Below, in pieces: positions 52,450 to 62,146 of a stretch of 64,000 nucleotides of DNA (position 1 is its first letter; every line of letters begins with the position of its first letter). The stretch covers positions 234,416 to 298,415 of the forward strand of contig MKUZ01000009.1 of the NCBI GenBank assembly GCA_001899065.1. Reading direction: 5' to 3'. The notes beneath the pieces are model-generated. The model saw only the letters and a list, made by a program, of their open reading frames with translations. It was not told the origin of the DNA and made no database searches. Source of the stretch: Devosia sp. 66-22 (GTDB lineage Bacteria > Pseudomonadota > Alphaproteobacteria > Rhizobiales > Devosiaceae). The position numbers and the translations under genes are program-made.

Positions 52450-54162
52450 ATGTCCCTGACCAGTCCGCCGACCAAAAGCCTCGCCCGCGCCCCCAGCGCC
52501 GCCGAGCTGTTCACTCCCAAACTCATCACCGTGCTGCGCGAAGGCTATGGCCTGAGCGATCTGAGGGCCGACCTGTTCGCCGGTCTCACGGTGGCGATCG
52601 TCGCCCTGCCGCTGTCGATGGCGATTGCCATCGCCTCCGGCGTCACGCCCGAACGCGGGCTGTTCACGGCGGCCATCGGCGGCTTCCTGATCTCGGCCCT
52701 GGGCGGCAGCCGCTTCCAGATCGGCGGCCCTGCCGCTGCCTTCACCGTGCTCGTCGCTTCGACCGTCGCGCGGCACGGCCTCGACGGGCTGCTGCTCGCG
52801 ACCATCATGGCGGGACTGCTGCTCCTGGCGATGGGCGCATTCCGGCTCGGCAGCTACATCAAGTTCATCCCCTATCCCGTTACGGTGGGATTCATTTCCG
52901 GCATCGCGGTGATCCTGTTCATCGGCCAGATCCGCGACCTGCTGGGCCTCACGATCCCCGAAGACCCCGCCGAAATCGCCGGCAAGCTGCAGGTGCTCGC
53001 CGCGAGTCTGCCGACCATCAACCCGGCGGCGGTCGGCATCAGCGCGGCCTCCATCCTCGTAATCGTCGCCTTCAGGCGCTGGGCGCCGCAGGTGCCGGGC
53101 ATCCTCGTTGCGGTGGTGCTGGGGGCCGTTGCGGTCTGGCTGTTGGGGCTGCCGGTCGAGACCATCGGCACGCGCTTCGGCGGCATTCCGAGCACCCTGC
53201 CCGCGCCGTCGCTGCCCGACATCTCGCTGGCCAAGATCCAGGCGGTGATCCCGGACGCGGTGGCCTTCGCCCTGCTCGGCGCGATCGAGTCGCTGCTGTC
53301 GGCGATGGTCGCCGACGGCATGACCGGGCGACGGCACCGCTCGAACATGGAACTGGTCGGCCAGGGCATCGCCAATATCGGCTCGGCGCTGTTCGGCGGG
53401 ATCACCGCAACGGGCACCGTGGCGCGCACCGCGACCAACGTTCGCTCGGGGGCGCACAGTCCGCTGGCCGGCATGTTCCACTCGGCGTTCATCGTGCTGT
53501 TCATGCTCGTGGCGGCGCCGCTCGCCAGCTACATCCCGCTGGCGAGCCTTGCCGGCGTGCTGGCGGTGGTCGCCTGGAACATGGCCGAAAAGCACGCCTT
53601 CGTGACGCTGGTGCGGACCTCGGTGGGCGATGCGGTGGTGCTGATCCTCACCTTCGGGCTGACGGTGCTGGTGGGACTGACGGAGGCGATCGTTGTCGGC
53701 TTCGCGCTGGGCACACTGCTGTTCCTCCACCGCATGGCGCAGTCGGCGGATGTGGAGATGCATGTGCCGCCCGTGCCCGGCGACAGCGCCGACGTGCCGG
53801 GCCGTCCCTACGACGCGGCGACCGCCACCGATCCCGACGTGGCCGTGTACCGCATCACCGGCGCGTTCTTCTTCGGGGCGGCGGCGATGGTGGGCGCGGT
53901 GCTCGACCGCATCGCCGACCGCCACAAGGCGTTCATCATCGACTTCTCGGCGGTGCCGTTCATCGACTCCACCGCGGCCAACACGATTGCGGCTGTGGCG
54001 CACAAAGCGGCGCGGCATGGCGTGCTGACCTTCGCGTCGGGCGCGACGCCGGCCACGCAGCGCATGCTCGAACGGCACGGCGCGGGAGCGCAGACGATGA
54101 CGTTTGCGCCGACGCTCGAGGACGCTGTGGCCGCGGCACATGTGGCGGTACGGAGGGGGTAA
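52450..54162 (+). CDS. SulP-family anion transporter with STAS domain
   Basis: 570 residues from ATG 52450; an upstream in-frame start lies in the previous gene's end. About 10-12 membrane segments begin near residue 50 (LFAGLTVAIVALPLSMAIAIASGV) with the SulP signature GIAVILFIGQIRDLLGL and TGTVARTATNVRSGAHSPLAG. A STAS domain occupies about 450-565 (FIIDFSAVPFIDSTAANTIAA). Sulfate, bicarbonate or dicarboxylate are possible substrates; the sequence does not settle it. No carbonic anhydrase neighbour. Confidence 0.92.
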   Translation: MSLTSPPTKSLARAPSAAELFTPKLITVLREGYGLSDLRADLFAGLTVAIVALPLSMAIAIASGVTPERGLFTAAIGGFLISALGGSRFQIGGPAAAFTVLVASTVARHGLDGLLLATIMAGLLLLAMGAFRLGSYIKFIPYPVTVGFISGIAVILFIGQIRDLLGLTIPEDPAEIAGKLQVLAASLPTINPAAVGISAASILVIVAFRRWAPQVPGILVAVVLGAVAVWLLGLPVETIGTRFGGIPSTLPAPSLPDISLAKIQAVIPDAVAFALLGAIESLLSAMVADGMTGRRHRSNMELVGQGIANIGSALFGGITATGTVARTATNVRSGAHSPLAGMFHSAFIVLFMLVAAPLASYIPLASLAGVLAVVAWNMAEKHAFVTLVRTSVGDAVVLILTFGLTVLVGLTEAIVVGFALGTLLFLHRMAQSADVEMHVPPVPGDSADVPGRPYDAATATDPDVAVYRITGAFFFGAAAMVGAVLDRIADRHKAFIIDFSAVPFIDSTAANTIAAVAHKAARHGVLTFASGATPATQRMLERHGAGAQTMTFAPTLEDAVAAAHVAVRRG

Positions 54163-54204
54163 CCAGCCCTTCCCGGGAGCGAGGTGCGACTGCGAGAAAC
54201 AAGA

Positions 54205-54228
54205 AGGGCCGGGATCGCTCCCGGCCCT
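54205..54228. terminator. Terminator hairpin between convergent SulP gene and clpA
   Basis: AGGGCCGGGA (54205-54214) and TCCCGGCCCT (54219-54228) are perfect complements with loop TCGC. The clpA side (minus strand) is followed by TTCTTGTTTC, so it most likely ends the clpA transcript and may work for both. Confidence 0.75.
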
Positions 54229-54249
54229 AGTTGATCGACCACGTCGAAC

Positions 54250-56610
54250 TCAGTTCTTCTCTTCCGCCTTCGGCTTCTTGGCCGCCGCCTTCGGGCCGGG
54301 AATGGCCTTGGGCTTGGCGGGCCGCGGCGGCGCCGCGATCAGCTCGAGCTTGGCGTCGGGGCCGACGCCCACGACCGCCACCGTCACCGTGCCGCCGTTG
54401 ACCAATTCGCCGAACAGCACCTGGTCGGCGAGCGGCTTCTTGACGTGCTCCTGGATGACGCGACCCAGCGGGCGGGCGCCCATGCGCTCGTCATAGCCGC
54501 GCACGGCCAGCCATTCGGCCGCTTCGGGCGTGAGGTTGATCGTCACACCGCGCTCGGCGAGCTGACCCTCGAGCTGGAGGACGAACTTTTCGACCACCTG
54601 CCGCACAACGGCAGGCGGCAGCGGACCGAAGGAGATGATCGCGTCGAGGCGGTTGCGGAACTCCGGCGTGAACATCCGGTTGATCGCTTCCTCGTCGTCA
54701 CCGGCCTCGCGCTTCCGGCCGAAGCCGATGGGCGATTTCTGCAGCTCCATCGCGCCGACGTTGGACGTCATGATCAGAATGACGTTCCGGAAGTCGACGG
54801 ACTTGCCGTTGTGGTCGGTGAGCTTGCCGTGATCCATCACCTGCAACAGGATGTTGAACAGGTCCGGATGGGCCTTCTCGATCTCGTCGAGCAGCACGAC
54901 GCAATGCGGATGCTGGTCGACGCCGTCGGTCAGCAGGCCGCCCTGGTCGAAGCCGACATAACCGGGGGGCGCACCGATCAGCCGGCTGACGGTGTGGCGC
55001 TCCATATATTCGGACATGTCGAAGCGCAGCAGCTCGACACCGAGCGTGTCGGCAAGCTGCTTGGCCACTTCGGTCTTGCCGACGCCGGTGGGGCCGGTGA
55101 ACAGGTACGAGCCGATCGGCTTTTCGGGTTCTCGCAGCCCGGCCCGCGCCAGCTTGATGGCCGAGGCGAGCGCGCTGATCGCTGCGTCCTGGCCGAACAC
55201 AACGCGCTTGAGATTGGCCTCGAGGCTTGCCAGCATTTCGGTGTCGGACTTGCTGACCGATTTGGGCGGAATGCGCGCCATGGTGGCTATCGTCTGCTCG
55301 ATATCCTCGACATCGATCAGCGCCTTGCGCTCACTTTCGACGAGCAGCATCTGGCTCGCGCCCGTCTCGTCGATCACGTCGATCGCCTTGTCGGGCAGCT
55401 TGCGGTCGTTGATGTAGCGGGCCGAAAGCTCGACGGCGGCCTTGAGGGCGTCATCGGTGTATTTGAGCTTGTGGTAGTCCTCGAAATAGGGCCGCAGGCC
55501 CTTCACGATCTCGATCGCGTCGGGGATCGTGGGCTCGGCGACGTCGATCTTCTGGAAGCGGCGGACCAGCGCCCGGTCCTTCTCGAAGAACTGGCGGTAC
55601 TCCTTGTAGGTGGTCGAGCCGATGCAGCGCATGTTGCCCGAAGCCAGAGCCGGCTTGAGCAGGTTGGACGCATCGAGCGCGCCGCCCGAGGTGGCGCCGG
55701 CGCCGATCACGGTGTGGATCTCGTCGATGAACAGGATCGCGTCCGGGTGCTTTTCGAGCTCCTTCATGACGGCCTTGAGCCGCTCCTCGAAGTCGCCGCG
55801 ATAGCGGGTGCCGGCGAGCAGCGAGCCCATGTCGAGCGCGTAGATGGTGGCGCCGCGCAGCACTTCGGGCACGGTGCCTTCGACGATCTTGCGGGCGAGG
55901 CCCTCAGCGATGGCGGTCTTGCCGACGCCGGCGTCGCCCACATAGATCGGGTTGTTCTTGGAGCGGCGGCACAGCACCTGGATGGTGCGGCGCAACTCCG
56001 GATCGCGGCCGATCAGCGGGTCGATCTTGCCGTTCTTGGCCTTCTCGTTGAGGTTGACGCAGAAATCGGCGAGCGCCGAGGACTGGTTGCCCTGACGCTG
56101 GCCGCCCTCCTCGCCATGGCCGGCACTGGCGCCGTCCTCGGTGCCGCGCACCGGGCGGCTCTCATTGGGGCCGGACTTGGTGATGCCGTGGGAAATGAAG
56201 TTCACCGCGTCGAGGCGGGACATGTCCTGCTGCTCGAGGAAATAGGCGGCGTGGCTCTCGCGCTCGGCGAAGATGGCGACCAGCACATTGGCGCCGGTGA
56301 CCTCTTCCTTGCCCGAGGACTGAACGTGAATAACGGCGCGCTGGATCACGCGCTGGAAAGCGGCCGTGGGACGCGCGTCCTGGCCGTTGGGCACGACAAG
56401 GCTGTCGAGCTCCTCGTTGATGAAGTCCTCGAGATCGCCCTTGAGCGCCTCGATGTCCACGTCGCAGCCGTTGAGCACGGCGATGGTGTCGCGGTCGTCG
56501 GTAAGGGCCAGCAGGAGGTGCTCGAGCGTCGCGAACTCATGTGCGCGCTCACGGGCGAGGTTCATCGCCTGATGCAGGGCCTTTTCCAGTCCGCGGGAGA
56601 AAGAAGGCAT
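54250..56610 (-). CDS. clpA: ATP-dependent Clp protease ATP-binding subunit ClpA
   Basis: AAA+ unfoldase that feeds ClpP and takes N-degron substrates from ClpS. It has 786 residues: ClpN repeats (1 to about 145, [19 protein letters not shown]), AAA-1 with Walker [14 protein letters not shown] and Walker [13 protein letters not shown], and AAA-2 with [13 protein letters not shown] and [13 protein letters not shown]. The C-terminal tail is Lys/Pro-rich ([21 protein letters not shown]). clpS lies 10 bp upstream. The 744-residue plus-strand frame opposite is a shadow. Confidence 0.97.
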   Translation of the reverse strand: MPSFSRGLEKALHQAMNLARERAHEFATLEHLLLALTDDRDTIAVLNGCDVDIEALKGDLEDFINEELDSLVVPNGQDARPTAAFQRVIQRAVIHVQSSGKEEVTGANVLVAIFAERESHAAYFLEQQDMSRLDAVNFISHGITKSGPNESRPVRGTEDGASAGHGEEGGQRQGNQSSALADFCVNLNEKAKNGKIDPLIGRDPELRRTIQVLCRRSKNNPIYVGDAGVGKTAIAEGLARKIVEGTVPEVLRGATIYALDMGSLLAGTRYRGDFEERLKAVMKELEKHPDAILFIDEIHTVIGAGATSGGALDASNLLKPALASGNMRCIGSTTYKEYRQFFEKDRALVRRFQKIDVAEPTIPDAIEIVKGLRPYFEDYHKLKYTDDALKAAVELSARYINDRKLPDKAIDVIDETGASQMLLVESERKALIDVEDIEQTIATMARIPPKSVSKSDTEMLASLEANLKRVVFGQDAAISALASAIKLARAGLREPEKPIGSYLFTGPTGVGKTEVAKQLADTLGVELLRFDMSEYMERHTVSRLIGAPPGYVGFDQGGLLTDGVDQHPHCVVLLDEIEKAHPDLFNILLQVMDHGKLTDHNGKSVDFRNVILIMTSNVGAMELQKSPIGFGRKREAGDDEEAINRMFTPEFRNRLDAIISFGPLPPAVVRQVVEKFVLQLEGQLAERGVTINLTPEAAEWLAVRGYDERMGARPLGRVIQEHVKKPLADQVLFGELVNGGTVTVAVVGVGPDAKLELIAAPPRPAKPKAIPGPKAAAKKPKAEEKN

Positions 56611-56620
56611 GTGGTGGTTC

Positions 56621-57043
56621 CTATTGCTTTTCCATCACGCATTGCAGCGGATGCTGGTTCTTGCGTGCCGTGTCCATGACGCGGGTGACCTTGGTTTCAG
56701 CCACCTCGTATGGATAGACGCCACATTCACCGACCCCCTTCTGGTGAACGTGGTACATGATGCGCGTCGCCTCTTCGCGCGTCTTGTTGAAGACGTCCTG
56801 GAGGATCAGGACGACAAATTCCATGGGCGTGTAGTCGTCGTTGAGAAGCAGCACCCGATAGAGGTTCGGTTTCTGCGTCCTGGGTTTGGTCTTGGGACGG
56901 ACGATCGTGTCGGTGCCGGTCTTGGACCCGCCGCCGCCCTCTCGATCACTGTCCTTGGCTGCCTTCGGCTGCGGGCCCGAACCGTTTCCGGTCCGGGTCG
57001 GATGATCGGGTCTAGTCAGTGAACGATCGAAACGACGCAGCAT
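56621..57043 (-). CDS. clpS: ATP-dependent Clp protease adaptor ClpS
   Basis: 140 residues from the ATG at 57041-57043 ([15 protein letters not shown]). A disordered Gly/Pro/Lys-rich N-terminal extension of about 60 residues precedes the ClpS core: [18 protein letters not shown] with the conserved acidic N-degron pocket, [24 protein letters not shown] and [11 protein letters not shown]. The adaptor selects N-end-rule proteins for ClpA. Typical alphaproteobacterial ClpS is about 100-120 residues, so the extension is longer than usual. Confidence 0.95.
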   Translation of the reverse strand: MLRRFDRSLTRPDHPTRTGNGSGPQPKAAKDSDREGGGGSKTGTDTIVRPKTKPRTQKPNLYRVLLLNDDYTPMEFVVLILQDVFNKTREEATRIMYHVHQKGVGECGVYPYEVAETKVTRVMDTARKNQHPLQCVMEKQ

Positions 57044-57212
57044 GGTGAAGCCATTATGTAGGCAAAACTCTGCGACTGTTAAGGGGTTGCCGCGCACGAC
57101 GTTGCGAGGCCCGCAAACGCCCGCGCTGCAAGGGTTTGCGCGATCTGCGCAATTGTCCCGACATTTTACGGAATGGTAAGGCGCCGCCCCTATTGTGCCC
57201 CAACCACGGGTC

Positions 57213-58925
57213 ATGTCGCGCGCCGAAGGGGGAAGCCGCGTCGGTTCCGTGGTGGCGGCGCCAAACGCACCGCCTGTGAGTCGCCAAGGGCCAGAACGGC
57301 CCCGATTGTTTGGAGTACCGGGGTTGGCTTCCCAACGGGTCTTGAGTTTCTCGCGCCTCACCCTATGGCGCATCGCAGCAGCAGTTGTCCTTTCCGTCGT
57401 CCTTGTCGCGCCAATGGCTGCGCAGGCCGCAAGTGTGCCCCGCGCCTATGCGGGCATCGTGGTGGACGCCAAATCGGGCAAGGTGCTCTACGAGAGCGAC
57501 GCCGACGAATATCGGTATCCCGCAAGCGTCACCAAGGTGATGACGCTTTATGTCCTGTTCCAGGAACTGTCGTCGGGCAAGGTCAAGCTCAGCACCAAGA
57601 TGAAGGTGAGCAAGCACGCCGCCTCGGCCGTGCCCACCAAGCTCGGGCTCAAGGCCGGCTCGACGATCACCGTCGAGAACGCCATCAAGGCACTGGTGAC
57701 GCTGAGCGCCAACGACATGGCGCGCGTCATCGCCGAGTACATTTCGGGGTCGGAATCGGCCTTCGCCAAGCGCATGACCTCGACAGCCAAGGCGCTTGGG
57801 ATGAAGAAGACCACCTACGCCAACGCCTCGGGTCTGCCCGACAGCCGCCAGGTGACGACGGTGCGCGACCAGGCGATCCTCGCCGCCGCGATCTACGAGC
57901 ACTTTCCGGACTACTACAAGTACTTCCAGACCAAGAGCTTCAGCTACGGCAAGCGCACTTACGGCAACCACAACAATCTGCTGGGCAAGAACGGCATCGA
58001 CGGCATCAAGACGGGCTACATCAATAGCTCGGGCTACAATCTGATGACCGCCGCGCGGACCGACGGCAGGCACATCGTGGTGATCGGCTTCGGCTTCAAC
58101 AAGGGCTCCTCGCGCGACGCCAAGGTGCGCGAACTGGTCAGCAAGTATCTCCCTAAGGCACGGTCAGGCTCCTATCTCGAGGTCGCGATGATCCCCGAGC
58201 CCGGCCGCCTGGGTAGCAACTCATCGAGCGGCGCCACGGTGCAGGTCGCGTCCATTCCGGTGCCCATGCCCATGCCCAGCTTCCGCAGCGTCGACACGGC
58301 GCTGATGATGGAGGCGCCGGCCAACCCGCAGATCGGTGTGGGCGATGTCGACGCGACGGTGACCGTCGCCTCGATCGCGCCCGAGCCTGTCGGCCGTCCG
58401 GTCGACCTGGGCATGCCCGACGCGATCGTGGCGGTGGAGCAGGCCGCGCCGACCGAACGCACGACGCTGGGCGAAGTGGGCGGCGCCTTCACCGACGCCT
58501 ATCTCGGCGCACCGCCGGCGCCGCTGGGCGTCACCCGCGCCTCCGCGCCGATCGTGCCGCCCGTGGGGATCGGCGACGATGGCGAGCCGGTGGACCTCAT
58601 GACCTCGGGCAGCGTGCAGCAGGTGGCCGATATCCCGGCCCAGGCGCAGGCGATGCCCTCCGCCCTGCTCTCGACACCCGTCGCCGGCTGGATCGTCCAG
58701 ATCGGCGCCGCGCCCAGCGAGAACGGCGCCAATGCCCTCCTCGGCGATGCGACCGGCAAGGTCGGCTCGCTGACGGGTTTCTCGGCGTTCGTGCAGCGCT
58801 TCGAGAAAGACGGCCAGACGTTCTACCGCGCCCGCTTCGGCGGTTTCTCCGGCAAGGACGCGGCCAACGATATGTGCAAGCAGCTCAAGCAAGCCAAGAT
58901 GAGCTGCCTCGCGATGCAGTCCTGA
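57213..58925 (+). CDS. D-alanyl-D-alanine carboxypeptidase with C-terminal SPOR domain
   Basis: Trims the terminal D-Ala from peptidoglycan pentapeptides, keeping wall cross-linking in check. It has 570 residues from ATG 57213; a GTG at 57195 adds six residues. The signal/anchor helix lies near 56-72 ([17 protein letters not shown]). The serine-penicillin-binding motifs are SVTK (SxxK), SAND (SxN) and IKTG (KTG). A long Pro/Ala/Val-rich linker separates the catalytic domain from a SPOR domain (last 75 residues, [20 protein letters not shown]), which binds denuded glycan strands at the septum. This links it to division. It is divergent from clpS across about 170 bp. Confidence 0.93.
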   Translation: MSRAEGGSRVGSVVAAPNAPPVSRQGPERPRLFGVPGLASQRVLSFSRLTLWRIAAAVVLSVVLVAPMAAQAASVPRAYAGIVVDAKSGKVLYESDADEYRYPASVTKVMTLYVLFQELSSGKVKLSTKMKVSKHAASAVPTKLGLKAGSTITVENAIKALVTLSANDMARVIAEYISGSESAFAKRMTSTAKALGMKKTTYANASGLPDSRQVTTVRDQAILAAAIYEHFPDYYKYFQTKSFSYGKRTYGNHNNLLGKNGIDGIKTGYINSSGYNLMTAARTDGRHIVVIGFGFNKGSSRDAKVRELVSKYLPKARSGSYLEVAMIPEPGRLGSNSSSGATVQVASIPVPMPMPSFRSVDTALMMEAPANPQIGVGDVDATVTVASIAPEPVGRPVDLGMPDAIVAVEQAAPTERTTLGEVGGAFTDAYLGAPPAPLGVTRASAPIVPPVGIGDDGEPVDLMTSGSVQQVADIPAQAQAMPSALLSTPVAGWIVQIGAAPSENGANALLGDATGKVGSLTGFSAFVQRFEKDGQTFYRARFGGFSGKDAANDMCKQLKQAKMSCLAMQS

Positions 58926-58991
58926 TGGAAGGCACGACGAGGTAGCCGAACAGAGGATGCGAGTTTGTGGCGTGTGTATGGAGTAGCCCAG

Positions 58992-59273
58992 ATGAGCGAA
59001 ACGTCTAGTCTGAGCGAGCTGGCCCGCTTCATCGGCCAGTCGCGGGTGATCGCCAGCAACGCTGGGGCCAACCGGCGCGCCGTCAACGACATCATCACCC
59101 ATCTCAGCCAGCGCAAGCCGGCCAAGCCGCGGGTGTCGGACCTGCTGGGCGTGGTGCTGACCTTGTCGGCGCGGACGCGGCGGATGATCCTGCCGCGCGT
59201 CGAGGTTGATCTCGACGTGTTCATGCCCGGCGGCCAGCGCGCCGTGCGCGTCATGCTTCCGACTCTCGACTAG
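58992..59273 (+). CDS. Hypothetical protein, 93 aa
   Basis: 93 residues from ATG 58992; an upstream start at 58965 adds nine. I do not recognise the family. It is a basic soluble helix-rich protein (ELARFIGQSRVIASNAGANRR, ITHLSQRKPAKPRVSDLLG) ending in hydrophobic strands (RRMILPRVEVDLDVFMPGG). It starts 66 bp after the carboxypeptidase gene and its stop is 3 bp from the convergent diguanylate-cyclase stop. Coding status is supported by codon-periodic GC-rich third positions, judged by eye only. Confidence 0.55.
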   Translation: MSETSSLSELARFIGQSRVIASNAGANRRAVNDIITHLSQRKPAKPRVSDLLGVVLTLSARTRRMILPRVEVDLDVFMPGGQRAVRVMLPTLD

Positions 59274-59276
59274 GGA

Positions 59277-60479
59277 TCAGGCGCGGCGGCGCAGCGGGAT
59301 GGTATCGTCCTGGCTGCGCAGCAGCGTCGACGGCTCGGCGACGATCACCCTGTTGCGGCCGCGGGCCTTGGCCTCATAGACGGCCGCGTCGGCAGCAGCC
59401 AGCAGGATCGGTACATCGACGGCGAACGACGTCGCGGCGATGCCGATGCTGACGGTGGTCGACGCCGACTCCTGACCGGTCTCAATTACCACGGACTCGA
59501 AGGCGCGGCGGACGCGCTCGGCGATGAGGATGGCATCGTCGATGGTGGTGCCGGGCAGCACGAAGCAAAACTCCTCGCCCCCCATGCGGAACAATTGATC
59601 GGTCGGCCGCACGCTGTCTTCGGCGGCGTCCGCGAACGCCCTGAGCATGCGGTCGCCGACCTCGTGGCCGTGCCGGTCGTTGATCAGCTTGAAATGGTCG
59701 AGATCGAGCACCAGCAGGGCCATCGGATCGGGCAGCCCGCTGCGCCGGCGCGCCATGCGCTGCGCAAAGTCGCCGAAGGCGCGGCGGTTGAGCAGGCCGG
59801 TCAGCGGATCGGAGAGGGCGAAGCTGCGCTGCTCGGCCTCCCGGCGCTCCATGGTCATGGCGAGGAAGAACACCGTGGCGAAGATGGCAAGCCCGACAAC
59901 GAGCCAGGAGTAGACAGCGAGCCAGGTCGGATCGAGCGGCCCGGCGCCGAAGGGAAACGGCGCGAACGGGACCATCGCGATACGAACGAGCATCAGCACG
60001 CCGTAGGCAGCGAACGCTCCGGCGAGCGGCAGGCGCGAGTGCAGGCCATCGCCGCGATCGATCCACAGTTCCCGCGCCGTCAGCGCGCAGATCACGGCAT
60101 TTAGCACCGAGACGCCGACGATGCGCGCCTCCATGCTGCCCAGGAAGGGAGGGTACAGGCAGAGGGCGACCCATAGCAGGCTGAGGGCGCTGATGGCGCC
60201 CCACGGCGGGCGGCGGCCCGCGAAGAGCCGCACGGCGTACCACATACAGCCGAGCGCAAAGATGCGGGCGCCATTGCCGAAAGCGATCGAGACAAAGTCG
60301 GTCTGCCAGCCGGCACGCGCGTAAAGGGTCAGTGCCACCCCGTTGAAGACCAGCGGCAGGCCCCACCAGAGCAACCAGTGAGAGCGACGGTCATAGGCCC
60401 ACAACACGACATAGGCGGCGCCAAAGATGACGAGCAAACCGCAGCACGCGATCAAGATGGTGTAGCTGTCGAGCTGCAA
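59277..60479 (-). CDS. Membrane-bound diguanylate cyclase (GGDEF)
   Basis: 400 residues: six or seven hydrophobic segments (1 to about 215, starting TILIACCGLLVIFGAAYVVLW) form a MHYT/7TM-like sensor region, and GGDEF follows (about 225-385). The active site reads LFRMGGEEFCFVLPG, and the product-inhibition site R-P-T-D sits five residues before it, so feedback control is likely intact. It makes cyclic di-GMP and is one of three cyclic-di-GMP proteins in the window. mipZ lies just downstream on the same strand, 89 bp from its start. Confidence 0.92.
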   Translation of the reverse strand: MQLDSYTILIACCGLLVIFGAAYVVLWAYDRRSHWLLWWGLPLVFNGVALTLYARAGWQTDFVSIAFGNGARIFALGCMWYAVRLFAGRRPPWGAISALSLLWVALCLYPPFLGSMEARIVGVSVLNAVICALTARELWIDRGDGLHSRLPLAGAFAAYGVLMLVRIAMVPFAPFPFGAGPLDPTWLAVYSWLVVGLAIFATVFFLAMTMERREAEQRSFALSDPLTGLLNRRAFGDFAQRMARRRSGLPDPMALLVLDLDHFKLINDRHGHEVGDRMLRAFADAAEDSVRPTDQLFRMGGEEFCFVLPGTTIDDAILIAERVRRAFESVVIETGQESASTTVSIGIAATSFAVDVPILLAAADAAVYEAKARGRNRVIVAEPSTLLRSQDDTIPLRRRA

Positions 60480-60568
60480 GAGGCGAACCTGTGGCGGAGT
60501 CGGGGAACTGTACCCGTCAGGTCTTTAACGAAGTCGAAAGGTACCTGCCGCAGTTCGCCCAAGCCGTC

Positions 60569-61474
60569 CTAGCTCGAGGTGGCCATGTGCTCGAACTGGC
60601 CGACATTGCCCTGCCCTTCCGCGAAGGCGGCCATCGCGGCGTTGCGGGCCGCGGCGCGCTCGCTGATGGGGAGGCGCAGCGCGTCGAGCAACTGCCGATA
60701 TTCCTGACGGGCGCTGAGGTGCGACATCGACGGCAGGCCGCCGAGCAACTCCTCGTCGAGCGGGTCGAAGACGGTTAGGCCCATGGGGAACAGCGAGCGG
60801 AAGATGACGCGCTCGGCGATGCCCTCGGCGACACGGCAGCCGAGGCGCACGGCGATCTTCTCGATGGCCGACTGGACGAGCCGCATCGAGCGCGACGAAA
60901 GCATCGAGATGCGGTTGCGCACGAGGATCCAGTCGATGGTGCGGCCGTCGATGGCGAGGCGCTCGGTGCGGGCGCGCTGCACCAGTCGCGCATAGTGGCT
61001 CATCTCGCGGGGGTCGCCGGTGACGGGGTCGACGTGCGCCATCACGTCGAGATCGATGAGGCTGTCGTTGAGCGGCGTGATGAGGGTGTCGGCAAGCGAA
61101 TGAGCAAGGCGCGTCAGATGCGTGTCGAAGCCCGGCGTATCGACGACGAGGAAGTCGGCGACACCCTCGACCTCGACCACCGCCTGCCGGAACAGGTCGA
61201 ATTCGAGCTTCTGGTTCTCCTTGATGGAGTCGGACTTGGGGATCGGCAGGTGGAAATGGGTGGTGTGCGGCAGCTTGAGGTCTCGCTGCTGCGCCCAGTT
61301 CCGCCGATTCTTCACGTAGGTGGTGAAAGTCTGCTGGCGGGAGTCGACGTCGATCGAGGCAACCTTGTAGCCCTGATAGAGCAGGTAGATGGCAAGGTGG
61401 AAGCCGGTCGTGGACTTGCCCGACCCGCCCTTCTCATTGCCGATGACTATGACATGCGTGCCCGTACGCCCCAA
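60569..61474 (-). CDS. mipZ: Cell-division-plane positioning ATPase MipZ
   Basis: ParA-like ATPase that forms a gradient from the poles and inhibits FtsZ polymerisation away from midcell. It has 301 residues: deviant Walker A GNEKGGSGKSTTGFHLA near residue 13, ASIDVDSRQQT, and the switch region DFLVVDTPGFDTHLTRLAHSL. MipZ replaces MinCD in many Alphaproteobacteria. No par genes lie next to it here. Confidence 0.96.
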   Translation of the reverse strand: MGRTGTHVIVIGNEKGGSGKSTTGFHLAIYLLYQGYKVASIDVDSRQQTFTTYVKNRRNWAQQRDLKLPHTTHFHLPIPKSDSIKENQKLEFDLFRQAVVEVEGVADFLVVDTPGFDTHLTRLAHSLADTLITPLNDSLIDLDVMAHVDPVTGDPREMSHYARLVQRARTERLAIDGRTIDWILVRNRISMLSSRSMRLVQSAIEKIAVRLGCRVAEGIAERVIFRSLFPMGLTVFDPLDEELLGGLPSMSHLSARQEYRQLLDALRLPISERAAARNAAMAAFAEGQGNVGQFEHMATSS

Positions 61475-61695
61475 GGACGGCCTCCATGTCCCCCCGCGGA
61501 CCCTGCGGCGAAATCGTGATTTGGTTCAAGAGGCAGTTTGGTCACAACCGCGCGCGGACGGGCGGCAGCGGGGGTATTTGACTTGACGGGCGGGGGGCCG
61601 AGGGATTCGTCCGTTCGCGACCCATCGCTGCGGTCAACACTCATCGGCGTGCGAAGCTGTCGGAGCACCCCGCCGCCCATCCCGACGCGGCCCGC

Positions 61696-62127
61696 CTAAA
61701 TCAGCCCCAGCTTCGACAGTTCCAGTGCCAGTTCCGGGTCGCCCTCTTCGGCGGAGCCGTCCTTCCCGAGGTCAGGCGGGACGTCCTTGGGATCGAAATA
61801 GCGCCAGCCCTGAAACGGCGATTTCGGGCGCGGGCTGACGCGGACCAGGTCGGGCGCCATGATGATGTCGCAGCAGGCGAGCCCCTCGGAATCCACGGCC
61901 TCCGCAAGGCGCAGGATGAGCTGGCGGCAGCGGATGACGCCCGAGATGACCCAGTAGATCGAGGCCTGCCCCTCCATCTCGGCGCGGCGCCTGGGCATGG
62001 TGCGGGTGCGATGGACATGGACGTTCTCGCCGTAGTCGGCACCCCACCAATGGGCACGCTCCTCGCGGTAGGATTCGAGTTCCTCGAGCGTGGCGACGCC
62101 GACGCAGAGCTTGATCATGTGGATCAT
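61696..62127 (-). CDS. DUF1489 family protein
   Basis: 143 residues from the ATG at 62125-62127 (MIHMIKLCVGVATLEEL); an upstream extension overlaps mgtE sequence. Family signatures are IKLCVGV, HVHRTRTMPRRRAEME, ASIYWVISGVIRCRQLIL and a basic PRPKSPFQGWRYF. The function is unknown. Its promoter region shares the space behind mgtE, whose stop lies 19 bp upstream, so it may be co-transcribed. Confidence 0.85.
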   Translation of the reverse strand: MIHMIKLCVGVATLEELESYREERAHWWGADYGENVHVHRTRTMPRRRAEMEGQASIYWVISGVIRCRQLILRLAEAVDSEGLACCDIIMAPDLVRVSPRPKSPFQGWRYFDPKDVPPDLGKDGSAEEGDPELALELSKLGLI

Positions 62128-62146
62128 GGCTGGAACGTCGTACCAG

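Noticed and set aside
54445..56679. 744-codon plus-strand frame opposite clpA
   Set aside because: ClpA on the minus strand has all AAA+ motifs; the opposing frame is a GC-rich shadow.
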